Assembly (NCBI RefSeq): GCF_900099905.1
Contig: NZ_FNEE01000009.1
Coordinates: 62,001 to 126,000 of the forward strand
Length of the DNA stretch: 64,000 bases
Source: Mesorhizobium muleiense
Lineage (GTDB): Bacteria > Pseudomonadota > Alphaproteobacteria > Rhizobiales > Rhizobiaceae
Direction of reading: 5' to 3'
Part shown: positions 45,216-56,400 of the stretch, in pieces
Layout of the letters: each line of letters begins with the position of its first letter
How positions within the stretch are numbered: position 1 is the stretch's first letter
Notes under the pieces: generated by a model
Database searches by the model: none
Told to the model about the DNA's origin: nothing
The model's input: only the letters and a program-made list of their open reading frames with translations
Translations under genes and position numbers: made by a program

Positions 45216-46258
45216 GAGCGCGTCCTGTTTAATCCGGTTCATATCCTGCGGCTTTGAAGTAGTTGGCACATTCGGCTGTGGTGAAGAGGTCGACGACCGC
45301 GCCGACCGTGTCCCACAACGCCTTGATGGTTCTCTCGGCCGTTGCTCGCAGCAGCGCCTTGAGTTTGGCGAAGGCGTTCTCAATCGGGTTGAAGTCGGGA
45401 CTGTAAGGCGGCAGGTAGAGCAGGCTCGCGCCTGCGGCCTCAATCGCGTCGCGCACGCCGGCGGCCTTGTGGGCGGGCAGGTTGTCCATGACAACTACGT
45501 CGCCCTCCGACAATGTCGGGACCAGCACCTGCTCGACATAGGCCAGGAACACGTTGCCGTTCATGGCGCCGTCGTAGACGAAGGGCGCAGTCATGCCCGT
45601 CAGCCGCAGCGCTCCGGTGAAGGTTGTGGTCTTCCAGTGGCCATGCGGCACGCCGGCCCGGCAGCGCTCGCCGCGCGGCGCTCTTCCACGCAGGCGGGCC
45701 ATCTTTGTGGAGAGGCCGGTCTCATCGATGAACACGAGCTTCGCCGGATCGAGGTCGAGCTGGCCGTCGAACCAGTCGCGGCGCCGCTTCAGGATGTCGG
45801 GGCGATCCTGCTCCAGTGCGTGCGCGGACTTTTTTTGAATGTCCAGCCGTGGCGGCGAAGCCAGGCGCTCAAGGCGCTGCGGCTGATGCGCACCGACTGC
45901 TCGGCGACGAGCCGCTCCACCATCTCGTTCAGCGTGATGTCCTTGCGCTCCTCGATCAGCCCGACGACGAAGGCTTCATGCGCATCGAGGCTGGAGGCAC
46001 GGCGGCGGCCCTGCGGGCGGGGCGCCAGTTCGCCGATCTTCGCCCGCGCAATCCAGCGGATCGCGCTGGACACTCCCACGCCGAACCGCGCCGCCGCTTG
46101 CCGCGCCGACATGCCCTCGTCCGAAGCCTTCAAGACCCGCGACCGAAGATCCACGCTCAATGCTTTTCCCATCGTCAACCTCCATCGAGGTGGACGTTGA
46201 ATCAGCACAAAACGCAGCCGTCACTTCACAATCGATTCATCGATCACAGGACGTGCTC
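45216..46258 (-). mobile_element. IS630-family insertion sequence, complete
   Basis: Ends are 13-bp inverted repeats GAGCGCGTCCTGT (45216-45228) and GAGCACGTCCTGT (complement of 46246-46258), 12 of 13 identical. Both ends are flanked by TA (45214-45215 and 46259-46260), the target duplication of IS630. Length 1043 bp. It carries one transposase in two frames. Removing it joins the two sides at a single TA. Confidence 0.9.
45229..46172 (-). CDS. IS630 transposase (two frames, programmed -1 frameshift)
   Basis: ORF A runs from ATG 46172 to 45789 and carries the HTH (LSVDLRSRVLKASDEGMSAR, then QAAARFGVGVSSAIRWIARA). ORF B, ending at 45229, carries the catalytic DDE: Asp in FIDETG, Asp in VVMDNLPAHK and Glu in SPDFNPIENAFAKLK. 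The frames meet at a run of seven A on the minus strand (45830-45836). A -1 slip there turns FKKSPRTH into FKKKSAHALEQDRPD, which restores the family sequence. The transposase is therefore probably active. Confidence 0.9.
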
Positions 46259-46714
46259 TAGAACCGGCGTTGCGGGGCGGTACCGCCACCGCACAAGCCT
46301 TCATCGACTCACTTGTCGACTTTAGTACGAACGTTGATCAGCTGCCCCTACTCGCAAGCGCACCCGACCTGCAAAACCCCGAAATACGCAAAGCGGTGTG
46401 GGATTTGACGCGCGATGCTACTCCGATCATCAAGCACCGGATTAGCCGATACGTGGAACGCGGGCCGATCGGAGCAATGGTGAAGCTAACGAACAACCAC
46501 CGGTGTCAGGGCTGCGACGTCTTGGGTCAGGCTTGGGCCACGTTCTTCAAACCGGATGGTATGCCGTATGTCGAAGCTCACCACGTGGTGCAGGTATCGA
46601 CACTCAGCGTTGATGTGCTGGGGCCGCAAAACGTCATTACGGTCTGTCCAAATCACCATCGCCAGCTTCACTTCGAGGTCACCACGGTGCTGCACCTTGG
46701 CGACGAATTCGAAT

Positions 46715-47248
46715 TCATCCTCCCTCCGCACCTCGCGTTCCGGATTCGGAAGTTTTCCGTCTGAGACTAGCGTTAAAGCTTCGATGAAGGCGGTGTGGTT
46801 GGCTCATCCGCGCATCTATCGCCAGTCGCAATATTTGTAGGAGCGGCTCCAGGTAGTCGTTACGCTTTATCTCGCATTCCCACACCTCCACGACAGCCCA
46901 GCCCCGCGAACGCAGTGCGCCCGCAGCAGCGGCGTCACGCTCCCGATTGCGCCTAAACTTCTCCGTCCAGAACGCGACCCTGGACTTTGGCGTGGTCGCG
47001 AGATGGCAGCCCGGATGGCGATGCCAGAAACAGCCATGAACGAATACCACGACCTTTCGCCGGGGAAAAACGAGATCCGGCGTTCCCGGGAGGCCCTTAA
47101 CATGAAGGCGGTATCGCAGACCGGCGGCATGAAGAGCCGATCGCACTTTCATCTCGGGCGACGTGTCCTTTTGCCGTACCGAACGCATTATCCTGCTGCG
47201 CTGTGAACTAACGGGATAATCGTCGTTGTCTATATGGTCACAGGTCAT
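46715..47248 (-). CDS. vsr: Very short patch repair endonuclease
   Basis: 177 aa. The Vsr core is complete: RSRIMRSVRQKDTSPEMKVR, then GLPGTPDLVFPRRKVVVFVH with the catalytic Asp58, and the HGCFWHRHPGC metal motif, and EKFRRNRERD. It nicks next to T in T:G mismatches that arise from deamination of 5-methylcytosine. This fits the C5 methyltransferase at 41788. The C-terminal 20 residues overlap the end of the HNH gene in antisense by 50 bp. Confidence 0.95.
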   Translation of the reverse strand: MTCDHIDNDDYPVSSQRSRIMRSVRQKDTSPEMKVRSALHAAGLRYRLHVKGLPGTPDLVFPRRKVVVFVHGCFWHRHPGCHLATTPKSRVAFWTEKFRRNRERDAAAAGALRSRGWAVVEVWECEIKRNDYLEPLLQILRLAIDARMSQPHRLHRSFNASLRRKTSESGTRGAEGG

Positions 47249-47384
47249 GGTTCTCAGTGCTCATTAGGGATGCAGCCGCCTGCGACGCTATAGGCGAACG
47301 TCGCAAAAACAGCCGCCTTCAGGCGCCAAAGTTGGCCGGACGCGCCATTCACGCTGAACCGTGCATTCCTTGAGGAGTCGACTC

Positions 47385-50300
47385 TCAGTCAAGTCTCACC
47401 GCAAGGAACGTCCCATCTAGACCGTTGAGAACTGAGAACGGTCGTTTAAGGCTCGTCACCTGCTCAGAGATTGAGCTAGCATGATCGTGGTGTTCGTCGG
47501 TAACTCGCCATGAGCCCATTCCCTGATCAAAGAAGATCGTGCCAGAGCCACGCGGCGTTCGAAATTCAAGGCGACGGCGGTGCGGCGCGGATTGGACTTG
47601 TGACACCTGCACTTTCGGCACCACCTCGACAAGCGATTGCTCCATAACCGCCGTACGCGTAACTAGGTCGGCCCAATCCCTATGCAACCACGGTCCTGTA
47701 CGAGCCCCACCGCCGGTCTTGGCGGCGAGAGTCTGCACTTTGACGTTGGTGTCATAGTCGCTGAAGGCGGCGACCACTTCCGTCAGGAGACGGATGGACA
47801 GCGGATTGAACAGGTACTTGTCCGAATAGCGAATCTCCAAACACGGGGCAGCGAATACCTGCGCTAATTCCGTCGAGCGCGCGCGCAACAGCGCCCTGAG
47901 CCGGGCACCGAAACCCGCGGCTGGTCCGTCGAGCTCATCAGCAATCTCGAAAATGGCCTCACTGCCGCCGGCCGAGAGCAGGGCGGATACATCTAGCCGC
48001 TCCCGCGGCGCGGCAAGCGCCGTTGCACCTCGTACCACCGGAGCATCGGAGACAGAGCCCCAACCAATACCCACGGCCTTCGCGGATGCAGACGATGATG
48101 CCCAGGCGGTTAGCCCACGTGTCGAGACCACACCCGCCAGCCAGGCGTCGTTGTCGACTTCGTTTCGCGCTACGATGTCGACGCGTGCGCGCTGAGCCCA
48201 TAGTACCACGTTCCGACGCGTGACGGCATCGGTAGCGGTCAGCGCGCTCGCGTCGACTGCGATCTGCACCCCGCGCCCGCGAGCGCCCCAGCGTTCCAGA
48301 ACGGGCGCCATTTGCCAAGTCTCCAATTCCCACTCTGCAGGAGGCCCTGACATGAACACGACCAGTGTATTCGACGCATCGTCCCCAAGGCGGTCGGAGA
48401 GTGCTTGGGGGAGAGGTGCGGATTCATATTCGGTGGCAGGTCCGAACAGTCGGAAGCGCTTGGGAAGGTCCAGACTGCGTCCAATGGCGGTGAGTAGGGA
48501 ATGCGCTGCCCTCCGGTCGGTGCCTTCGACCGCATGTTGGCTATCAACCGAGAGCACGCAGCGAGGGCAGGCGAATACTGCATCGGGATCGCCACAACGG
48601 CCCAACTTGCTGCAGTCCAGCAAGTCTCTAGCCTCGTTAAGTATGCCGATGGGATCACGAGCTATCGTGGCAGAGAAGCCGGCGCCTCCGCTCGCCCGGT
48701 CGAAGACAGCAGCGGTCCAATTGCGCTGGCCGGCAGGATGGATGGCGGGAGGCGCCGCAAAGCCCATCTCGTCAGCATCCACGCCGAGGCGACGCGCGGC
48801 CGCTTCTCTGATCGCCAAAGCCACCGTCAGCGCCACTTCACGGCTGGCGCAGTCGTAGAGTTGTATTTCGCAGACGTCGGTTCGAATTTCGTGACCGAGT
48901 CGTAGATGGCGCGCCACGGCATAGGGGTTGATCTCCGGCGCGCCTGTGCAGGTGCGTTCGTCGGCCGCACGGGGGCCTCCGCGAAGTGGACGGTGCCCCG
49001 CGAGGGACCCGGCGCCATCCGCTTGGTGTTCGGCTTCCGCGCGGCCACAGTGCAGGCAGACCTCGAACCCATGGCCGTGCGGACCTGGATTGAACCAGAA
49101 GACCAGACCGTCCGAGCCGGTCCGGAGGCGCCCGACGTTTGGGTCCGGGAGAGCGCGCCAAGCCAGAGTGCGCGCCGAGACCCAGGGGTCGACGAGCATT
49201 GAAGTCCCGGTGTCCGAGGGGTCATCATGAACTTCGTAGCGCGCGTCGACGGCAAAACCGGCTGGAGCGAGGAATCGCATGATCTTGAAGTCAGAGCTGC
49301 CGCAATCGGGGCAGGCGCCGGGAGACACGGCGGATGGCGCCGACAGTAACGCGCCGCAGGACTGACAATGGCGCATCTGACGAAGGCTTTGCACCTCCCG
49401 CACACCGGCCTTATCGGCGGGACGTTTCCAATTCAGCGTGACGCCCGCGGACTCTCGCACGACACCGTCCACCACCAAGCTCCGCCCAGGCGCATACTCG
49501 AATATGGCGATGTCGCGTTGTCGGGATGGGTATCCTCGAGAACTAAAGCGGTTCTCGCCAGAGTCCTCTCGCTTGTGTCGCTCGACCCCAGTCTCCGTCA
49601 CGAAGGACACCACGTCGCTCGGGAAGCCATATGACGGTAGGAATCCGCGACCGGCGAGTTCACCCAAAAGGTAATTTCCCTGGAGCCTCCGACGTTGGAA
49701 GTCCCGCGCCTTGGATACCACAGAGGTTTCGGCATCCGGCTCATCGCCCCTTAGTGCGTCCCATTCCGCGCTCAAATCCGACTGAATGCGCTCGATCGTA
49801 TCCCGGACACCTTCGAAGAGGTCGGGGTCTGGTCGCACGGGGGTCCCGCGCAACACCTCCTCAAGATCCGATGTCATCGTCTTGAGACCTGCAGCGGCGG
49901 CGTCGAGCCATGCTAGGAAGCGACGCCAAGGCAAGTTATTCAGGACTTCTGCGCTGAGTCCGAGGCCGAAAAAGGCGCCATTCGTCAGTTTGTGAAGTTC
50001 GGCGCCCTGAGTGGCCAGAAAGCGCGCAAGAAGAAGGGCGTGGGCGTGACGTCGAGCGATGGTTGGGCTTTCGAGACTGACCACCGGCGCGGGCGCTTCT
50101 CGCGCCAGGAAGGCGCCGGGATCTGCGAACGCGAGTCGGTCGAGCGGTCGATCCTTGCAAATCGTCAGGCCAAGAGCGATCGGCTGACGCGCCCGTCCCG
50201 CCCGGCCGACACGCTGCCGGTAATTAGCGATCGCCGGTGGCGCATTGGTGTTTAGAACCGCCTCGATGCTTCCAATGTCAACGCCCATCTCCATGGTGGT

Positions 50301-53300
50301 CGAGCAGCCAAGGACGTTGACTTTTCCAGATTTGAAGGCGTTTTCGTAGTCGCGGAGCAGGAAACTCGGTTGCTGAGCGGAGTGCTCCGCCGCGCGCAGC
50401 CACGGCGAGAACCTCGCCGCGCGATCCTGCTGATCGCCCCAGGCCCCCTTGGCCCTCAGGAGCGAGACACGTTCATCGGTCGCTAGCCAGTCGTCGAGAA
50501 TTGAATCGGAGACGCGACCTCCGTGGGCATCACGGCGCCATGGAAACGGCAGGGTCGGCATGTCGACGGCTTCGGCTTTCGGGTGCACACCGAGCTTGTC
50601 GTATGGGCTTAGTCCGCGGAAGGTCGTGTCCACCAGACGTCGAGTGTTGGGGCACCAGAAGGCCCTTTCGATCGGCGTGACATTCATGTCGCCGAGCCGT
50701 AGCCGGAAGCCATTCGGACTGACCGTCATGAACCTTTGCAACGTCGACCATGCTGCCCGCAGAAGTTCGTTCAAGTCATCCCGAACGCTTGGATCATCGC
50801 GATCGAGACCAAGCGCCTGGACAAGCATCCGAACCACGCGAGAAGGTCTTGGACCGTAGGGGTGTGGCCAGAAGCGGACGTATCGGCTTGAGGGAAGCGC
50901 AGGCTCGAAAGGTACCATTTCCACGTGGCTCTGGCGGCGGTCAATCCAACGCATCCAACGTTTAGCGTCGAAATCCAGGATGACGTTAGTTCGGACAAAA
51001 TGCGTAAGGAGAAGGCGCACGAGGTCGCGCCAGTCGTCTGCATTCAACCCTAAGCGCGTTGCGGAAGCCGGAACGACCACGTTGGGCTCGTCCAGGCCGG
51101 GAATGGTCAAGCGCAAAAGGCCCAATGTCTCAGCGCTGTTGGCGCGGACGGGCCGTCGCATGATCTCCCGATATAGCATGAATTCAGCGAGCCGCGCTGG
51201 GTCGGAGAAAGTCTCTTCGCGCTCGACCCAGAGATTCGAGAGAAAGCGGTTGATTGTGGGCTCAGCGGCGAGTCGATCGACAAGTTGGCGCCAGGCCTTC
51301 GGGGTGGCGACCCCTTCGAGCCTGATTCGCGCCAACCGAAGGTCAGCCATGAGGCTGAGAGTGATCCCGTCCTGCTCGTCGGAGGCCAGTCGCTTGAGCT
51401 TAGCCTCGATCGCGGCGATGGCCTGGTCGTCCCGCACGGGACGATCCTGCACAAAGTGGTAGAGAAAGCTTCGGACGAAGCCGCGCTCCGATGCCACCTG
51501 CAAGTTCGCCGCGTGTCGGGCCGTGCCCTGCCGCGCATCGGTGAAGGTAATCAGTTGCCGGCCGTCGAGCGGCAAGGGCTCGTCAGCGTCAGGTTTTGGC
51601 GATAGGTGCCCGACGAGTCCAGGGGTGATCTGAGACATCAAGTAGGGCGCACCCGCGACGAGCGATCGAAGCACGCCGGCCTCGAGGTCCACCTTCTTGG
51701 GTGCCCAGCCGCAACATGGACACTCACCTACGTGGCGGCTCGCGGTCGTTGGTAACCCCGCGCCGTCCACGGTCTCGACGATCGCACCGGTTTTTGGCTC
51801 GAAGCGGATTATCGGAGACGGCCGTGCCCCGCGCGCCCCTAAATATCGGCGGTTCACGACCGGGGATGTGGTCAGCGGCGCATCGTCTTGTGTGTCGTCT
51901 TCGGCGCCGAAGGTTTCGTCGCGATCGAGCGTTTGCTCGAACTCACCGTCCCCTGTGCCGCCTGTCCAGGCCACAAGATGCGATCCGTCGGCAGTTTCTT
52001 CAGCCTTGAGCGCACCATCGCCGCATTGAATGCAATAGGCCCATTCGAGCACGAGCGATCCGCAGTGTGAGCAATGCTCTCGCGATTCGAGGAAGACGGC
52101 GCCGAAGTGCCAGTCGGCTGCTTCAGATGCGGCGGGCCGCCCGGGACAGGTCGGGTTCACGCAGGCCCAGAGACCGGAAAGCGTCCGGTGGAAGAGGTGT
52201 AGGCGGACCGGCAGGATTGAGTCTCCGCCAGCGCTGGCCAGCGCCGGATCGGAATGTGGGTCCTTCGCCCTTGACGCTTCGACAAGCAGGCGCCTCGGGT
52301 CTACGTCCGCGCCGCCGATCTGGCGCGCCTGCGCGCTCCAGCCGCTCCAGCCTACGATGGCGCCGGCTCTGAACTGCTCCCTCAGGACCCTTAGCGGTGC
52401 AGACTTAGCGAAGATCTCACCGGCCTGGAGCGGTTCCATGCCCGCTATCTCGTCAAGTTCGATGAGATTGCTATTGAGGGCAGGAGAGGCCGGTAGCGAC
52501 GCCCTAACACCTCTTACCACGTGAATATTTTGCTCTGGTGCGCCTGACAGATCTCGAAGGAAGGATCGTAGCTCGGCGGCGTCCGGGCCGCCGATCGTCG
52601 CTGAGGTCGCGACGTATCGGAGCTCTTCGGGTTTGCGACCGAAAGCAAGCGCGACGCGGCGTAGTAGGAGAGCAATTTCGGCCGCCTGGGCGCCGACATA
52701 TGAGTGCGCTTCGTCCAGTACCACGAAGTCAAGCGTACCTTGTGACGCCCGCAGGATCGGTGCGTCCTTCTGCCGGATCAGCATGTACTCCAGCATGGTA
52801 ACGTTGGTGACAAGAACCGGCGGAGGCGAGCGCCTGAGTGTCGTCCTATCAGCGACCTTCCAGGGTTCCCCACGCGCGGCGGTGCTCCGCACACTCTCCG
52901 GCGTGTCGCCATTGTAGAGGCAGTAGCGCAGCGCTCCGCCGAAGGGGGCGAACCACTTTGACAGCCGCTCCTCCTGGCTGGCGATAAGTGCGTTGAGCGG
53001 ATAGAGCATCAGCGCGCGCACTCCTTCGAGCGGTTTTGCACCGCTATCGGAGGATCGAACCAGCCCATCCAAAATCGGTGTCAAAAAGCATTCTGTCTTC
53101 CCTGAGCCTGTGCCGCTCGACACGATCACCGAAGCGGCGCGTTCGCCGCAAAGCTGCTTCCAAGCGTCCACCTGGTGGGTGTAGGGCGGGTATGCGACTT
53201 CACGCAGAACTTCGAGCGTTCTTGGGTGCAAAAGGCCAGCCGGCAATCCGCCCCAACCGCCCTCTAACGGCAACCAGGGATAAGCGCCTTCGACAAACGG

Positions 53301-53450
53301 TTCGGAGAGGGCCGAGTTAGGCTGACCAGCGCGCGCACCCAAGCCCTCACGCAGATGCCGATTGAGATCGACTGAACGGAGTCGAGCCATACCGACAATC
53401 GCATCTGCAGCATCGCGTGGCAGCCGCGCCAGAAGCCTCTCGATTTCCAT
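47385..53450 (-). CDS. druE: Giant DEAH helicase with DUF1998, DruE-like
   Basis: 2021 aa. N-terminal helicase lobe: Walker A in SSGTGSGKTE (111-120), motif Ia MLYPLNALIASQEERL, the DEAH box in VVLDEAHSY (244-252) and SATI. The second lobe has TMEMGVDIGSIEAVLNTNAP and NYRQRVGRAGRARQP. A zinc ribbon follows (CQSCGALL ... CPDCGSS) and then DUF1998 (IHPAGQRNWTAAVFDRASGG, CPRCVLS). This is the DruE architecture of Druantia. Its ATG (53450-53448) overlaps the TGA of the upstream gene by one base, so it is translationally coupled. The longer upstream frame is antisense or overlap and is not used. Confidence 0.85.
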   Translation of the reverse strand: MEIERLLARLPRDAADAIVGMARLRSVDLNRHLREGLGARAGQPNSALSEPFVEGAYPWLPLEGGWGGLPAGLLHPRTLEVLREVAYPPYTHQVDAWKQLCGERAASVIVSSGTGSGKTECFLTPILDGLVRSSDSGAKPLEGVRALMLYPLNALIASQEERLSKWFAPFGGALRYCLYNGDTPESVRSTAARGEPWKVADRTTLRRSPPPVLVTNVTMLEYMLIRQKDAPILRASQGTLDFVVLDEAHSYVGAQAAEIALLLRRVALAFGRKPEELRYVATSATIGGPDAAELRSFLRDLSGAPEQNIHVVRGVRASLPASPALNSNLIELDEIAGMEPLQAGEIFAKSAPLRVLREQFRAGAIVGWSGWSAQARQIGGADVDPRRLLVEASRAKDPHSDPALASAGGDSILPVRLHLFHRTLSGLWACVNPTCPGRPAASEAADWHFGAVFLESREHCSHCGSLVLEWAYCIQCGDGALKAEETADGSHLVAWTGGTGDGEFEQTLDRDETFGAEDDTQDDAPLTTSPVVNRRYLGARGARPSPIIRFEPKTGAIVETVDGAGLPTTASRHVGECPCCGWAPKKVDLEAGVLRSLVAGAPYLMSQITPGLVGHLSPKPDADEPLPLDGRQLITFTDARQGTARHAANLQVASERGFVRSFLYHFVQDRPVRDDQAIAAIEAKLKRLASDEQDGITLSLMADLRLARIRLEGVATPKAWRQLVDRLAAEPTINRFLSNLWVEREETFSDPARLAEFMLYREIMRRPVRANSAETLGLLRLTIPGLDEPNVVVPASATRLGLNADDWRDLVRLLLTHFVRTNVILDFDAKRWMRWIDRRQSHVEMVPFEPALPSSRYVRFWPHPYGPRPSRVVRMLVQALGLDRDDPSVRDDLNELLRAAWSTLQRFMTVSPNGFRLRLGDMNVTPIERAFWCPNTRRLVDTTFRGLSPYDKLGVHPKAEAVDMPTLPFPWRRDAHGGRVSDSILDDWLATDERVSLLRAKGAWGDQQDRAARFSPWLRAAEHSAQQPSFLLRDYENAFKSGKVNVLGCSTTMEMGVDIGSIEAVLNTNAPPAIANYRQRVGRAGRARQPIALGLTICKDRPLDRLAFADPGAFLAREAPAPVVSLESPTIARRHAHALLLARFLATQGAELHKLTNGAFFGLGLSAEVLNNLPWRRFLAWLDAAAAGLKTMTSDLEEVLRGTPVRPDPDLFEGVRDTIERIQSDLSAEWDALRGDEPDAETSVVSKARDFQRRRLQGNYLLGELAGRGFLPSYGFPSDVVSFVTETGVERHKREDSGENRFSSRGYPSRQRDIAIFEYAPGRSLVVDGVVRESAGVTLNWKRPADKAGVREVQSLRQMRHCQSCGALLSAPSAVSPGACPDCGSSDFKIMRFLAPAGFAVDARYEVHDDPSDTGTSMLVDPWVSARTLAWRALPDPNVGRLRTGSDGLVFWFNPGPHGHGFEVCLHCGRAEAEHQADGAGSLAGHRPLRGGPRAADERTCTGAPEINPYAVARHLRLGHEIRTDVCEIQLYDCASREVALTVALAIREAAARRLGVDADEMGFAAPPAIHPAGQRNWTAAVFDRASGGAGFSATIARDPIGILNEARDLLDCSKLGRCGDPDAVFACPRCVLSVDSQHAVEGTDRRAAHSLLTAIGRSLDLPKRFRLFGPATEYESAPLPQALSDRLGDDASNTLVVFMSGPPAEWELETWQMAPVLERWGARGRGVQIAVDASALTATDAVTRRNVVLWAQRARVDIVARNEVDNDAWLAGVVSTRGLTAWASSSASAKAVGIGWGSVSDAPVVRGATALAAPRERLDVSALLSAGGSEAIFEIADELDGPAAGFGARLRALLRARSTELAQVFAAPCLEIRYSDKYLFNPLSIRLLTEVVAAFSDYDTNVKVQTLAAKTGGGARTGPWLHRDWADLVTRTAVMEQSLVEVVPKVQVSQVQSAPHRRRLEFRTPRGSGTIFFDQGMGSWRVTDEHHDHASSISEQVTSLKRPFSVLNGLDGTFLAVRLD

Positions 53451-56400
53451 CACAGGTCCATTCGTTGGGTGGTGCCGGGGTCTATAGTCTCGCGTCCAAG
53501 GGCGACGGCGAGAGCGCTCTCGAAGAGCTGACGGTCGTGGAGCCAAGCGGCCCGACATCGTCCGACAACCTGCGGGTTTTGATGGAGTTTGCCGGCCGCC
53601 ATTCGCGCCGCCACTAGGGGAGCAGCGATCAAATCCGCGAAGGCTGGGTCGTACCGCTCCCAAAGCTCGCGTCGCTCTGGCAGGAGCCCCGCGAGATGCA
53701 ATCCGGTCGGTGGCTCGCGATGCTCACTCTGACGAGTCACGAACGCTTCGGCGAGTTCCCGAAGCGTTTCCTTCGGACGCCGGCATAGCCTTCCGATGAG
53801 GCCGGGTTCCAAATCTGCTCGTGGCGCGACCAATAGGAAGGTGATCCACGCATGAGTCGCTAGCCCGGGCTCCAGATCAGCGATTTGGCCGAGGGCGGCC
53901 GCCACATTGCGCCCTGCGTCGGCAGTCGGTAGTTCCAACCGTTCCAGGCGGCGCTCCAACTCGTCAATTCTCGTTCGAAACGCAGACACCCAGTGCTCGA
54001 CTTCCGTTGCGCACCAGAGGAAGGGTAACTCACTTTGTAGCCGGATCACGGCGTCGCGCTCCTCAAGAGTGTCGCAGGTCGACAGGATCCACGGAGCCGC
54101 CTGGGGGGCACGGCAAAGTGACCGCAGGGCATCGATCGCCGGCACGGGCACGTTGCGATCCCGCGCGGCCACGCTCAGATCGACCAAGAGGCGGAGATCA
54201 GCGCGGTTCAAGGCTTCCGGGTGCTTTAACACTGTAGCAAATGCATCGTCCCGGGCGTCACGTCGTGCGATCCTGAAGGCCAGACGAAGCGCACTTCCAC
54301 GATCGTCGTCGCCCGGTGGTTGGGCGACCACCTTCGGTCTGAGCGAGGTCCCGTCATTGGTTCGCCCGAAGATCAGCCAGGGGCCCGGACCGAGCTCTTG
54401 CAGGAGTCGCGTCTGCAATTCCTGCAAGGAAAGGCGTGGAAGGTTGTTGGAGAGTTTCGCGGTAGGCTGCGTCAGCGCTAGCGCATCCAGATTCCAACCA
54501 AGGATACTCGAAAGGCCCGAGAACGGCGAAATGCCTTTCTCGGCCACCAGCGGCTGGTCTTCGTCGTACCAGGCGATCTCGGCGAAGTGGTCACCTCGAC
54601 CGGCCCAGCTCAGGCGCACCTCCGCATCGAGGTCCGGAAAGCTACCAAGGAGATCCCGCAATTCGTCTTGAAAGGCCGATAGCGGGACGAGACCGTCGAT
54701 ACGACGCGTGGCCTGCACGGGCTGTCCTGCGCCCTGCCGAACCACCAGCCATAGGTCGCGACCGCCAGGCGCCAACAGGCGGAACCCATGCAGTGGATCG
54801 ATCGAAATCTGGGCCCGGCTTACGGCGGGCCGCATGTCCGGGGTCAACAGGAGCGGCTCGGCAATCGGATCAGCGAGCGTTAGGTCGAGTTGGGTGTCCC
54901 ATCGCAGCGCCACGTGTAGCATCGCGCCTGGGGTGTGGAGTCGAAGATCGACGCGCGCGTCATCACCATTCCTGGAGATCGGAAGGATCTGACCGCCCTT
55001 CGCCGCAACGCTGGCCCCGAGCAGATTCTCGATTTTCAACGAGTGGGTTCGCGGTTCTCCCGATAGCACCAATTCACGCGGCGCAACGTCGGCGCAGGTC
55101 CAAGCGACCAGTTCACCGCCCCGCCTCATTGCGATCTCGACCCTGCCCAGGGGCGCGTGTTTGTTCGAAGAACGCCACGAGCCTCTCCCCAACGACCGCC
55201 AAATTAGGTCTTCCGACGAAACCAGCGTGTGATGCTGACCATCCGAAAGCCAAGCCTTTGGCGTCCCTAGGAACACCGTCTCGCGCACCCGCCGTAGAGT
55301 CTCTCCTGTGAGGATCAGTCGCTTCGTATCCTCGCGCTCGGCCGCGCTACGCCACGTGAGACGCCCATCACCAAGGTCGAGCGAAGCTTGCCCGACGAAG
55401 GCCAGAAGACAGCGTCCATCGAGGATGCAGTCTCCCAAGTCAGAAGGAGGCTGTTCGAACTTCAGTGCTGAACGAGCCTCCTGCGTTACAGCCATAGCCA
55501 GCCATGGCCGAGTGCTTCGAAAGGGCGAACTGCCAATGAATCTTAGTTCAAGCGCGTTCTCAAAATCGACGCCAGGATCTGGCTGGAAGAGGAGGACAGG
55601 CGCGTCTACCGGCTCGCCGGCAAACGCGGTGAACTCTTCGACTAAGGTCTCCCCTGCAACTGCCGCCAACCTAATTGCCTGGTTCAGGCGAGCGGGAACT
55701 TCGAACGCCTTGACCAGCGGACGGGACTCCCACGCTGTCGCCTCGTCTGATTCCACCTGTTCCAGCACGGCGATGGGCCGGTTCAAACCCGGCAGATCAC
55801 CCCGCGGAAAGATGCGCAGCCGAGTGGCACCTTCCATCGCTGCCTGCAATTGGGGAGATGTTCGGACCACGTCGAGTTCACCTGACAAGGTGAGTTCGGC
55901 CCGCGGCGCCCACCCTTCGGCGGTGCGCCGCAGCAATCGGCTTGCCGCCAGGGCTCCCCCTTCGACGCGCCGGGTCCGGACCAAGTCTTCCACCAGAGAT
56001 CGAAAATCGCCTTCCTCCAAGTCAAAAGGCAGATCGTTGCGCCAAGCAGGCACCACAGAATCCAGGTGGAGCACGGGATCTCGGTCATTTCGTTCGTGGA
56101 GGGGCGGCAATTGTTGACGGAAACGAACGATTACCGTGGACAGCGCCACGGCTGGCTCCACCAGCGCCTGAACAAGCGTTTCGCCCGCCCGCCATGCCTC
56201 ACTTGCGACGGCCTCGGCAGGTGTGAAGCCCATTTCGATCGCCAAGATGCTGCGCTTCAGCCATAACCCCAAGGTTCCCTCTTTGATGGCAGCAGCTGGA
56301 AAACCCGCCTCGCGCACTACGCCGAAGAGGAGCGGCACGTCGGTCGGCTGAGGGCGTCGCCACCGTTTCAAGCCAGCTTCGGCGGCTTCCCGCACCACCG

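Larger units (their letters stand above)
44785..46764 (+). pseudogene. HNH endonuclease gene interrupted by IS630
   Basis: The N-terminal piece (44785-45177, 130 aa, TTG start) has VETA...VDIVLHSNGG, then GKPAYNPDYIATLETILARL and IRLSDVSDIGELRLQIRRSV, a pattern found N-terminal to ScoMcrA/McrA-like HNH endonucleases. The C-terminal piece (46261-46764) has the HNH nuclease: CQGCD, then EAHHVVQVSTLS and CPNHHRQLHFE (Cys-x2-Cys and His motifs complete). A complete IS630 (45216-46258) lies between. The N-terminal frame also stops at 45177 before the insertion, so an extra frameshift is present. The restriction enzyme is inactive as a single protein. Confidence 0.8.

Noticed and set aside
39876..53450. 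DISARM defence system (PLD DrmC, C5 methylase DrmMII, helicase, DUF1998)
   Set aside because: The individual parts look similar, but DrmA and DrmB are separate proteins in DISARM, the PLD protein has an HhH tail, the genes are scattered on both strands, and the helicase is paired with a 1087-aa DruH-like gene.
53451..53663. N-terminal 71-codon extension of the giant helicase
   Set aside because: It overlaps the end of the upstream 1087-aa gene in another frame, is Arg/Pro-rich and lacks similarity; the ATG at 53450 gives one-base coupling and a natural N-terminus.
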